Part shown: positions 17,243-25,011 of the stretch, piece after piece
Layout: every line of letters starts with the position of its first letter
Numbering within the stretch: position 1 is the first letter of the stretch
NCBI RefSeq assembly: GCF_026191675.1
Contig: NZ_JAKRRY010000027.1
Coordinates: 1-64,000, forward strand
Source of the DNA: Vibrio qingdaonensis
GTDB lineage: Bacteria; Pseudomonadota; Gammaproteobacteria; Enterobacterales; Vibrionaceae
Length of the DNA stretch: 64,000 bases
Direction of reading: 5' to 3'
Notes under the pieces: model-generated
Seen by the model: the letters and a program-made list of their open reading frames with translations, nothing else
Told to the model about the DNA's origin: nothing
Databases searched by the model: none
Program-made: the position numbers and the translations under genes

Positions 17243-18316
17243 TTATTCCTTAATACGATTTTCCAAGAATGGGACAAGCTCTTTATGAGCATGACGTAAT
17301 AGTGCCTCAGTTGCATCCCAATTGATACACGCATCGGTGATAGACACGCCATACTGCATTTCACTTAATGGAATATCTGAGCTTTGATTACCTTCATTCA
17401 AATGACTCTCTATCATCAGACCGATAATCGACTTATTCCCTTCGCGTATTTGATGTAAGACGTCTTCTGCAACCAACGGCTGACGACGGTAATCTTTACG
17501 TGAATTCGCATGACTGCAATCCACCATCAATGATGCATCTAAGTTGTGCTTTGCGAGCTCTTGCTCACATTCATTAACGGAAACTGAATCGTAGTTCGTC
17601 TGCTTGCCACCTCGCAATATAACGTGACCATCCACATTCCCTTGTGTCGTCAACAATGCCACTTGCCCTTCTCGGTTAATTCCCATGAAACGGTGGCTCG
17701 AAGACGCGGCCTGCATCGCATTAATCGCGGTGGACAAACTGCCATCCGTACCATTTTTAAAACCAATCGGCATAGAAAGGCCACTGGCCATTTCGCGGTG
17801 AGTTTGAGACTCCGTAGTACGGGCGCCAATTGCCGCCCACGAGAATGTGTCGGCGAGGTACTGTGGGCTAATGGGATCTAACGCTTCCGTTGCTAGTGGG
17901 ATATCCATCTCAACAAGATCCGTTAATAGTTCACGCCCAACATGCAAGCCGTGTTCAATATCAAAGGTACCATCCAATTGCGGATCATTGATCAGGCCTT
18001 TCCAACCAACGGTGGTACGAGGTTTTTCAAAGTACACGCGCATAACAATGTACAATTGATCATTGAGCTCAGCAGAGAGCGCTTTGAGACGTTTCGCGTA
18101 TTCTTTAGCGGCGTCAATGTCATGAATCGAGCACGGACCACAAACGACCAATAGTCGATGATCACGTTTGTGGATAATATCAGCAATAGCATCTCGCGAC
18201 TCTTGAATAAACTTTCTCGCTTTCTCGCTTAGTGGTAACTTCGCTTTTAGTGCTTCAGGCGTGATCAGTACCTGTTCATCGCTAATGTTAATATTACTTA
18301 ATTCACTCTTCTTCAT
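17243..18316 (-). CDS. aroF: DAHP synthase AroF (tyrosine-sensitive type, by context)
   Basis: This enzyme condenses phosphoenolpyruvate and erythrose-4-phosphate to DAHP, the first step of the shikimate pathway. The 357-residue class I enzyme shows the VVCGPCSIHD metal and substrate site and the GARTTESQTHR motif. Assignment as the Tyr-sensitive isozyme rests on its operon with tyrA and on the TyrR boxes upstream. The sequence alone does not exclude a Phe-sensitive enzyme. Confidence 0.9.
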   Translation of the reverse strand: MKKSELSNINISDEQVLITPEALKAKLPLSEKARKFIQESRDAIADIIHKRDHRLLVVCGPCSIHDIDAAKEYAKRLKALSAELNDQLYIVMRVYFEKPRTTVGWKGLINDPQLDGTFDIEHGLHVGRELLTDLVEMDIPLATEALDPISPQYLADTFSWAAIGARTTESQTHREMASGLSMPIGFKNGTDGSLSTAINAMQAASSSHRFMGINREGQVALLTTQGNVDGHVILRGGKQTNYDSVSVNECEQELAKHNLDASLMVDCSHANSRKDYRRQPLVAEDVLHQIREGNKSIIGLMIESHLNEGNQSSDIPLSEMQYGVSITDACINWDATEALLRHAHKELVPFLENRIKE

Positions 18317-18325
18317 AACTCTACC

Positions 18326-18454
18326 TGTACAAATTAATTTACGCCAGACTTGCAGTCACTTCACCCAGCCAGCTAATGAAAACCAATATACTAAAATACA
18401 AACGACATGCAAGTGTAAACATTAAAAAACAATTATCGTAAAATTAAATTTACA
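18326..18454 (-). promoter_or_regulatory. aroF-tyrA promoter with three TyrR-box-like sites
   Basis: The TyrR box consensus is TGTAAA-N6-TTTACA. Matches are CGTAAAATTAAATTTACA (18437-18454, 11 of 12), TGTACAAATTAATTTACG (18326-18343, 10 of 12) and the weaker TGTAAACATTAAAAAACA (18414-18431). On the minus strand a promoter TTGCAT (18407-18412), 16 bp, TATATT (18385-18390) lies between them, so the weak box abuts the -35 and the strong box lies upstream. E. coli aroF also has three TyrR boxes. Confidence 0.75.
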
Positions 18455-18575
18455 CTCATTATTCGGTATTATTCTTACGGCAGCAGACCGCAACACTTGC
18501 AGACTGAAACAAGAGTCGCGCCTCTCCCATCATTTCGGTATACAATATCAATACTTGCACTCTAGGTAACTTTCG

Positions 18576-20279
18576 ATGGACTTAATCCTCTCTTTACTTC
18601 AACAGATGTGTGTTTATCTCATGCTCGCATACATGCTGAGTAAAACACCTATTTTCATCCCACTATTTAGCCTGTCGAACCACCTAAGCCATAAGCTCAG
18701 TATCTATATCTTGTTCTCTTCATTTTGCATACTTGGCACCTATTTTGGTTTACAAATCAACGATGCAATAGCCAATACTCGCGCTATCGGGGCCGTCATG
18801 GGTGGGTTGTTCGGTGGTCCTCTTGTGGGGTTTGCGGTGGGGTTAACAGGAGGAATACACCGTTACACCTTGGGTGGCTTTACCGACCTTGCCTGTACAA
18901 TCTCAACGACAGCAGAAGGGTTGATTGGCGGAATGGTGCATCTCTATTTCATTAAGAAATCAAAAAAAGAAGCGCTTTTTAATCCTCTTGTTGTTTTCTA
19001 TGTCACATTTAGCGCCGAAATTATCCAAATGTTGATTATTCTCGCTGTCGCCAAACCTTTCGACCAAGCAGCGTCACTGGTTAGCGACATTGCCGCACCT
19101 ATGATTATTGCAAATTCGATCGGTGCCGCGCTCTTTATGAGTATCCTACAAGATCGTAAAACCATCTTTGAAGAATACTCCGCAACATTTTCTCGACGCG
19201 CTTTAAACATCGCAGAGCGCTCCGTTGGTATCCTTGTGCATGGTTTCAACTCTGAAAATGCCAGTAAGATTGCTCGTATTATCTACGAAGAGACGAAGGT
19301 AGGCGCAGTCGCAATAACCGACAATGATAAAATTCTCGCCTTCGTTGGCATCGGTGATGACCACCATAAGCTCAACCGACCTATCTCATCTCAGAGCACA
19401 TTGGATTCCATTACCGAGAATCGCATCATCTACCTTGATGGTAAAGACAACACATACCAATGTTCCATCTCCCAAGACTGTAAACTTGGTTCTGCACTTA
19501 TCATCCCCCTTCGTGCAGGGAATAAAGTCATTGGTACCATTAAGCTGTACGAACCCAAACGAAAGCTGTTCTCGACGATAAACATGTCAATGGCTGAAGG
19601 TATCGCGCAATTGCTGTCGAGCCAAATCCTCCATGGTGAGTATATTCATAAGCAGACATTACTTAACCAATCAGAGATCAAATTGCTGCATGCACAGGTT
19701 AACCCTCACTTTTTGTTTAATGCCCTTAATACGATTAGCGCCATCACTCGTCGTGACCCAGACAAAGCGCGCAGTCTAATTCAGCACCTCTCGCAGTTTT
19801 TCCGCAGTAACCTAAAGCAAAATATCGATACCGTATCACTGCATGATGAGCTCTCGCATGTAAACGCCTATCTGACGATCGAGAAAGCTCGATTTACTGA
19901 CAGACTCACTGTCGATATTGATATCGAACCGTCACTACTCGACCGAAAAGTCCCGAGTTTCACACTGCAACCATTGGTTGAAAATGCTATCAAACATGGT
20001 GTTTCCACCAAAATAGAAGGGGGCAGCGTACGAATTTATAGCGTGAAATCAGTGACAGGGCATCGCATTATTGTTGAAGATGACGCTGGAACCTATTGTG
20101 CACCCAAAAACGATCATCAAGGACTGGGAATGCAAATCGTCGATAAACGGCTAAGCAACAAATTTGGTCGTGACGCAGCGCTAAAAATTGAGGTAGAAAA
20201 AAACACCTACACTCGAATGAGCTTTATTATTCCCGCGCAAGAAAATCACGTTCACACAAGGAACACTGTGACCTCATGA
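18576..20279 (+). CDS. btsS: LytS/BtsS-type sensor histidine kinase
   Basis: This is the membrane sensor kinase of a LytS-family two-component system. The 567-residue protein has an N-terminal 5TM-LYT domain (about residues 1-195, with the GAVMGGLFGGPLVG motif), a GAF domain (about 215-345) and a LytS-type kinase module. His378 in NPHFLFNALNTI is the predicted phosphorylation site, and LVENAIKHG is the ATPase N box. The closest characterised homologue appears to be E. coli BtsS (YehU), a pyruvate sensor. The name is by similarity and because a CstA-family transporter with BtsR-like sites lies nearby. Its stop overlaps the next start by 4 bp (ATGA). Confidence 0.8.
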   Translation: MDLILSLLQQMCVYLMLAYMLSKTPIFIPLFSLSNHLSHKLSIYILFSSFCILGTYFGLQINDAIANTRAIGAVMGGLFGGPLVGFAVGLTGGIHRYTLGGFTDLACTISTTAEGLIGGMVHLYFIKKSKKEALFNPLVVFYVTFSAEIIQMLIILAVAKPFDQAASLVSDIAAPMIIANSIGAALFMSILQDRKTIFEEYSATFSRRALNIAERSVGILVHGFNSENASKIARIIYEETKVGAVAITDNDKILAFVGIGDDHHKLNRPISSQSTLDSITENRIIYLDGKDNTYQCSISQDCKLGSALIIPLRAGNKVIGTIKLYEPKRKLFSTINMSMAEGIAQLLSSQILHGEYIHKQTLLNQSEIKLLHAQVNPHFLFNALNTISAITRRDPDKARSLIQHLSQFFRSNLKQNIDTVSLHDELSHVNAYLTIEKARFTDRLTVDIDIEPSLLDRKVPSFTLQPLVENAIKHGVSTKIEGGSVRIYSVKSVTGHRIIVEDDAGTYCAPKNDHQGLGMQIVDKRLSNKFGRDAALKIEVEKNTYTRMSFIIPAQENHVHTRNTVTS

Positions 20280-21001
20280 CCACTATGACTGCTTTAATAA
20301 TTGATGATGAGTGCTTTGCCCGCGAAGAGCTCGTTGAGCTGCTGGCCGATATGGAAGGCATTAACGTGATTGATCAGGCAAGCAATGCTATTGAAGGGCT
20401 TAAAAAGATTAATAGCCTAAAGCCTGATGTCGTCTTTTTAGACATACAAATGCCACAGATTACCGGCATAGAACTACTAGGAATGTTAGATCCTGACTCC
20501 ATGCCTAACGTCGTCTTCGTTACGGCCTATGATCAATATGCGGTACAAGCGTTTGAAGACAATGCTTTTGATTACCTGCTTAAACCTATTGATCCTGCGA
20601 GGCTCAACAAAACCGTTAATCGATTACTAAAACACGAGCAAAAAACTCACGATCTCGTTCAGTCTATGTCACCTGCGACGTTAGATCAGATCCCTTGTGT
20701 CGGACACAACCGAATCGTCATAATTCCGACTTTAGAAGTTGAGTGCGCGTTTAGCGATATTACGGGCGTCCAAGTAAAAACTGCGACACAACAAGCCAAT
20801 AGTCAACTGTCTCTGAAAATACTCGAAGAAAAAACACCGCTATTGCGTTGCCACCGTCAATATCTTATTAACGTAAAAAGTATAAAAGAGATAAAACTGT
20901 TAGAACATGGGCTGGCAGAAATCATCACCCATAGTGACTTCTCTGTTCCTGTAAGTCGGCGCTACCTGAAAAACCTGAAAGAAACATTAGGTTTTCAATA
21001 A
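20276..21001 (+). CDS. btsR: LytTR-family response regulator (BtsR-like)
   Basis: This is the partner response regulator, 241 residues. A receiver domain (about 1-120) has the phospho-acceptor Asp56 in VVFLDIQMP and the switch motif FVTAYDQYA. A C-terminal LytTR DNA-binding domain (about 140-240) contains LLRCHRQYLINVKSI. LytTR proteins bind paired direct repeats. E. coli BtsR activates the CstA-family pyruvate transporter gene btsT through ACC(G/A)CT(C/T)A repeats. Such repeats precede the CstA-family gene at 25012 here. A second in-frame ATG at 20285 aligns slightly better with homologues. Confidence 0.85.
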   Translation: MTTMTALIIDDECFAREELVELLADMEGINVIDQASNAIEGLKKINSLKPDVVFLDIQMPQITGIELLGMLDPDSMPNVVFVTAYDQYAVQAFEDNAFDYLLKPIDPARLNKTVNRLLKHEQKTHDLVQSMSPATLDQIPCVGHNRIVIIPTLEVECAFSDITGVQVKTATQQANSQLSLKILEEKTPLLRCHRQYLINVKSIKEIKLLEHGLAEIITHSDFSVPVSRRYLKNLKETLGFQ

Positions 21002-21008
21002 TTTCCAC

Positions 21009-21092
21009 TTTTTGGGGCGCATCTATTTGCCACCACACCCCAAAAAATCATGAACGCTCAAGCTCTTATACTATTAAGATCTCAAGCGTTCA
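21009..21092. terminator. Hairpins between convergent btsR and nagZ
   Basis: There are two successive inverted repeats. A 9-bp perfect stem TTTTTGGGG/CCCCAAAAA (21009-21017 with 21038-21046) has a 20-nt loop. A second stem TGAACGCT/AGCGTTCA (21051-21058 with 21085-21092) encloses TCTTA/TAAGA. The first has the A/T tracts expected of a weak bidirectional terminator. The second lacks a T tract. Confidence 0.5.
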
Positions 21093-21100
21093 TTGCACTA

Positions 21101-22087
21101 TTATTCTACATTCAGCGCTCGTCTGACCCTATCATTAGCGCGTCGCCATTGCTCCGACTTGAATAGTTCCGATAAGTGATAATTTTGCTTACGAAGCATC
21201 ACCTGCGCTTTAGGTACCGCTGTGATCGGCAAGTTATCTAATACCTCTACAGCTGATTGTCGGTTATTACACATGAGGAGCATATCGCACCCAGCTTGCA
21301 TGGATCGCAGTGCTCGCTCGGCAGGGCCACCCATTATGGCTGCGCCTTCCATAGATAAATCATCAGAAAAAACAATGCCGTTAAAATTCATTTGCTCTTT
21401 TAGCACTGTCTTCAGCCAATAAGGCGAACCACTCGCAGGGTGCTCATCGTAATGAGGATAAACAACATGGGCTGGCATCATCGCATCAAGTAGCCCTGCT
21501 TCGATTTGCTGTTTGAATATTAAAATATCTTTTTCAAACAGATCAGTTCGCTCGTCATATGGCGTTTCCAAATGCGAATCAGCAACCACTCCCCCATGAC
21601 CTGGGAAGTGCTTACCCGTTGTTGCCATACCAGCCTGTTTCATACCAGAAATAAATGCACTACTAAAGCGTATAATACTCGCAATATCTTCACCAAACGC
21701 ACGGTTACCAATGGCTTTACAAGCGTGCCCTTGGTCCAATACCGGAGCAAAGCTCAAATCAATGTCATGAGCAATAAGCTCCGCCGCCATTAACCAACCC
21801 GCTTGCTTAGCTAGCGCCTCGTCACCCAGCTCTGCATAACGTTGCGCCGCTGGTAAGAGCGTAAAGCCTTCTCGAAAACGCTGTACACGACCACCTTCTT
21901 GATCAACACCAATAATGATAGGCTTCTTCGCTGCCGCTCGTATTTGACGGTTTAACTCAATGAGCTGCTTTGAGTCATGATAATTGCGAGAAAATAGGAT
22001 CAAACCTCCAACCGTAGGGTGCTCTAAAACCTCACGATCTTCCGCGCTCAGTTCAAAACCTTCTACATCTAGCCATAACGGTCCCAT
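21101..22087 (-). CDS. nagZ: Beta-N-acetylhexosaminidase NagZ
   Basis: NagZ is the cytosolic glycosidase of peptidoglycan recycling. It removes GlcNAc from GlcNAc-anhydroMurNAc (peptides), which also shapes AmpR-controlled beta-lactamase induction where present. The 328-residue GH3 enzyme shows GVDQEGGRVQRF, KHFPGHG (with the His of the mobile loop) and FSDDLSMEG containing the catalytic Asp nucleophile. It is divergent from anmK and murQ, which act after it. Confidence 0.96.
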   Translation of the reverse strand: MGPLWLDVEGFELSAEDREVLEHPTVGGLILFSRNYHDSKQLIELNRQIRAAAKKPIIIGVDQEGGRVQRFREGFTLLPAAQRYAELGDEALAKQAGWLMAAELIAHDIDLSFAPVLDQGHACKAIGNRAFGEDIASIIRFSSAFISGMKQAGMATTGKHFPGHGGVVADSHLETPYDERTDLFEKDILIFKQQIEAGLLDAMMPAHVVYPHYDEHPASGSPYWLKTVLKEQMNFNGIVFSDDLSMEGAAIMGGPAERALRSMQAGCDMLLMCNNRQSAVEVLDNLPITAVPKAQVMLRKQNYHLSELFKSEQWRRANDRVRRALNVE

Positions 22088-22215
22088 TAGTTGTCCTCTG
22101 CAATTTTATTATCAAATAGGGGTGCGAAAAGATTATTCCGTTTATTTTTGATTTACAATGACTATCGCTAAGTAACGACTGAGTTTTCGCACCAGATAGC
22201 AAGGAGTATATCGCG

Positions 22216-23334
22216 ATGAGTCAAGCCGAGTATTATATTGGTGTCATGTCTGGCACGAGCTTAGATGGCGTAGACGTAGCGTTAGTCTCCATTGACGGCC
22301 AACAAATCTCTCTGATAGAGACGCACTTTCTTAGCTATCCCGCTCATCTAAAGGCGAGCGTGCTTGCTATGTGTCATGGCCAACAGACTGACTTACGCTC
22401 CATTGGTGAGCTCGATCACCAGTTGGGACACTTGTATGCTCAAGCCACGTTGCAACTGCTGCACAACGCTCACTATTCTCCCGAGCAAATCACTGCAATC
22501 GGTAATCACGGTCAAACCGTATTTCATCAACCCGATGGTGCATCACCTTTTACCCTTCAATTAGGTGATAACCACTTATTGGCAGCGAAAACAGGCATCA
22601 ATACTATTGGAGATTTTAGGCGCAGGGATATGGCGCTTGGCGGGCAAGGTGCTCCACTCGTTCCTGCGTTTCACCGCTATCTTTTTGGCGTCAATGCCTC
22701 ATCACAAGTGATCCTGAATATTGGCGGTATCGCCAACGTGTCGATTCTTCAACCGGATGGTTCTGTTATCGGGTTTGATACCGGGCCAGGTAATACCTTA
22801 CTGGATACATGGTGCGCAACGCACTTCAACAAAGCCTTTGATATTGATGCTAAAGAAGCAAAAAAAGGTCACGTGAATCAGCCATGGTTGACACAACTCC
22901 TGACCGACGAATACCTATCGCGCCCAGCCCCGAAAAGCACTGGCCGTGAATACTTTCATCAAGAGTGGCTCAACCGACAATGTGCTCAACAGACCTCTCC
23001 CTTATCGGAGCATGATACGCTAAGAACGCTCACTGAGTTTACCGTACAAACGATTGTCGATGCGCTAACTCCGTATCAAATGGGCACACAGCCGAAATTA
23101 CTGGTGTGTGGTGGCGGCGCAAACAACCCAATCCTCATGCAGCGCTTAAATGAGCTTCTCACCGATTGGCACGTGGCAAAAACTGACAGCGAAGCCATCA
23201 GTGGTGACTATATGGAATCCATGGCGTTTGCATGGTTAGCGCATTGCTACATTCACAGTATCCCCAGCAACTTGCCTTCAGTAACAGGTGCGAGCAAGGC
23301 CGTCCCTCTTGGCGTACTTTACTCGGCAAATTAG
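22216..23334 (+). CDS. anmK: Anhydro-N-acetylmuramic acid kinase AnmK
   Basis: AnmK hydrolyses and phosphorylates 1,6-anhydro-MurNAc to MurNAc-6-phosphate, the step after NagZ. The 372-residue protein has the family start YYIGVMSGTSLDGVD and the sugar-kinase/actin-fold motifs GNHGQTVFH and GFDTGPGNTLLD. The RBS AAGGAGTATATCGCG precedes the ATG. It is followed 8 nt later by murQ, so the two form an operon. Confidence 0.96.
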   Translation: MSQAEYYIGVMSGTSLDGVDVALVSIDGQQISLIETHFLSYPAHLKASVLAMCHGQQTDLRSIGELDHQLGHLYAQATLQLLHNAHYSPEQITAIGNHGQTVFHQPDGASPFTLQLGDNHLLAAKTGINTIGDFRRRDMALGGQGAPLVPAFHRYLFGVNASSQVILNIGGIANVSILQPDGSVIGFDTGPGNTLLDTWCATHFNKAFDIDAKEAKKGHVNQPWLTQLLTDEYLSRPAPKSTGREYFHQEWLNRQCAQQTSPLSEHDTLRTLTEFTVQTIVDALTPYQMGTQPKLLVCGGGANNPILMQRLNELLTDWHVAKTDSEAISGDYMESMAFAWLAHCYIHSIPSNLPSVTGASKAVPLGVLYSAN

Positions 23335-23342
23335 GAAACATT

Positions 23343-24293
23343 ATGACTAACGACGCACTACTGCACGCCCTCACTCAACTTGTCTCTGAAGGGCGAAATT
23401 CAGAAACTATGGATATCGATTTATTATCGAGCCAGGCCATTGTTCAACGCCTCAATCAACAAGATCGTCTCGTACCACTTGCTGTAGAACAAGTCATTCC
23501 CGACATTGCCCGCGCAGTAGACACCATTACCCATGCCTTTAAAAATAATGGTCGACTCATTTATATTGGAGCCGGTACCAGTGGACGACTTGGTGTGCTT
23601 GACGCCTCTGAATGCCCACCGACTTTCGGGACGTCACCGGATATGGTTGTTGGTATTATCGCGGGCGGCAATGATGCCATGTTTAAAGCAAAAGAAGGCG
23701 CGGAAGATGATCCTATGTTGGGACAACGCGATCTTATTAATATCACGCTGACGGCTAATGATGTCGTTGTCGGTATTGCGGCTAGCGGACGAACCCCTTA
23801 TGTGATTGGTGCACTCGAGTATGCCAATGAGATTGGAGCAGCAACTGTCTCACTATGTTGTAACCCAGATTCGACATTGGCGACTATCGCCTCTATTGCT
23901 ATTAGCCCGGTTGTGGGACCTGAAGCGCTAACCGGCTCGACAAGACTAAAGTCTGGAACAGCACAAAAGCTGGTGCTAAATATGTTAACGACAGCCAGTA
24001 TGATCCGTCTTGGTAAAAGCTATGAAAATCTTATGGTGGACGTGAAAGCCACCAATGCGAAATTAATCGCCCGTGCTGCTCGTATCGTCATGCAAGCGAC
24101 AGATTGTACTGAACACGCTGCCAAGCAAGCATTAAAGGACACCGATCACAATGTTAAACTTACCATCTTAATGCTCCTAACAGGGCTGAACAAACAAGAC
24201 GCACAACAGCAGTTAATGGAAAAAGAAGGCTTCTTACGAAAGGCCGTCAACGCCAATACAAATACTTCCAACACGAAGACTTCTCAAGACTGA
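23343..24293 (+). CDS. murQ: N-acetylmuramic acid 6-phosphate etherase MurQ
   Basis: MurQ cleaves the lactyl ether of MurNAc-6-P, giving GlcNAc-6-P for reuse. The 316-residue protein carries a SIS domain with the GAGTSGRLGVLDASE motif and the catalytic ECPPTFGTSP region. The start at 23343 (AGGAAACATT before ATG) is chosen over an ORF extension into anmK. The Asn/Thr-rich tail (NANTNTSNTKTSQD) extends past the E. coli length of 298. Confidence 0.95.
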   Translation: MTNDALLHALTQLVSEGRNSETMDIDLLSSQAIVQRLNQQDRLVPLAVEQVIPDIARAVDTITHAFKNNGRLIYIGAGTSGRLGVLDASECPPTFGTSPDMVVGIIAGGNDAMFKAKEGAEDDPMLGQRDLINITLTANDVVVGIAASGRTPYVIGALEYANEIGAATVSLCCNPDSTLATIASIAISPVVGPEALTGSTRLKSGTAQKLVLNMLTTASMIRLGKSYENLMVDVKATNAKLIARAARIVMQATDCTEHAAKQALKDTDHNVKLTILMLLTGLNKQDAQQQLMEKEGFLRKAVNANTNTSNTKTSQD

Positions 24294-24344
24294 TAAGCGC
24301 CCGGCCTCAAGCCAGATTATGCGCTAAAAAAACAACCTACCGCT

Positions 24345-24382
24345 GAAAGAGTAATGGGACCATTAGGTCCCATTACTCTTTC
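24345..24382. repeat. Perfect 17-bp inverted repeat between murQ and the DUF2799 gene
   Basis: GAAAGAGTAATGGGACC, a 4-nt loop (ATTA), and its exact complement. The stem is unusually long and perfect. It has no T tract on either side, so it is not a textbook terminator, although its position between convergent genes fits that role. Confidence 0.85.
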
Positions 24383-24392
24383 AAATTGAGGC

Positions 24393-24734
24393 TTAATTCG
24401 AGTACTCGCTCCAACCGCGCTGCCATTCCATGCGAAAGCGCTGTGCGTCGGGAAGCCCTTCACAAGCGCCGGTATAATACTGCCCAGAAAGACCAATCTG
24501 ATAAGCAAAATCCGCATCACAAAACTCAATGACACCGATTTGATAGCCACGTTCATATTCGGCATGGTTCGCAGGGCCTAGCTCTTGTAACGCAGAGTAC
24601 GTGCGAGGTAGTTGCCCTCTGACACCATCTTGATACCCTATTTTATTCCAGCTTCCCTGCTTGGCGAGCTCTTCAATACCATTGGCGCACCCAAATAATA
24701 ATAACCCAGCAAGTACAGTAATAATGGCTTTCAT
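24393..24734 (-). CDS. DUF2799 family lipoprotein
   Basis: This is a predicted lipoprotein of 113 residues with the signal peptide MKAIITVLAGLLLFGC and lipobox LFGC. The mature part has repeated YxxGxRG/YxxGY patterns (IGYQDGVRG, YERGYQIG) typical of the DUF2799 family. The function is unknown. The start at 24734 has AAGGA at proper spacing; an ATG at 24740 is closer to that site and less likely. It stands alone and convergent with murQ. Confidence 0.75.
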   Translation of the reverse strand: MKAIITVLAGLLLFGCANGIEELAKQGSWNKIGYQDGVRGQLPRTYSALQELGPANHAEYERGYQIGVIEFCDADFAYQIGLSGQYYTGACEGLPDAQRFRMEWQRGWSEYSN

Positions 24735-24817
24735 CGTCATCCTTTTGTATCACATATGAATGCTGACACAATGCCAGTATTCCTTTAAGAAAGCCACTGT
24801 TGACAAGCTTTAGTGAT

Positions 24818-24926
24818 GCAACTCACGCTTCTCTACGACCGCTCACCCTATTATTTCGACCTCTTAAGCCGTCATAAAACCACTTAACCTAGCTATTGAC
24901 CACTTAATCAGCTATTACACCACTCA
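24818..24926 (+). promoter_or_regulatory. Phased array of BtsR/LytTR-type half-sites
   Basis: Five direct repeats of ACCxCTyA begin at 24838 (ACCGCTCA), 24859 (ACCTCTTA), 24879 (ACCACTTA), 24899 (ACCACTTA) and 24919 (ACCACTCA). A sixth, weaker copy (GCAACTCA) is at 24818. Spacing is 20, 21, 20, 20 and 20 bp, about two helical turns, so all lie on one face of the DNA. The motif matches the E. coli BtsR half-site ACC(G/A)CT(C/T)A, usually paired at 21 bp. A -10-like TATAGA (24972-24977) without a good -35 lies downstream, as expected for an activated promoter. Confidence 0.75.
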
Positions 24927-25011
24927 CCGAATAACAACCAACCCCGTCCATCAAGTCACGTTATCATCCCCTATAGATTTTAATACAATTACAAACAAAG
25001 GATAACAAACT

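Noticed and set aside
24838..24926. Short CRISPR-like array
   Set aside because: The repeat is only 8 bp with 12-13-bp spacers, far below CRISPR size, and there are no cas genes. It fits regulator half-sites.
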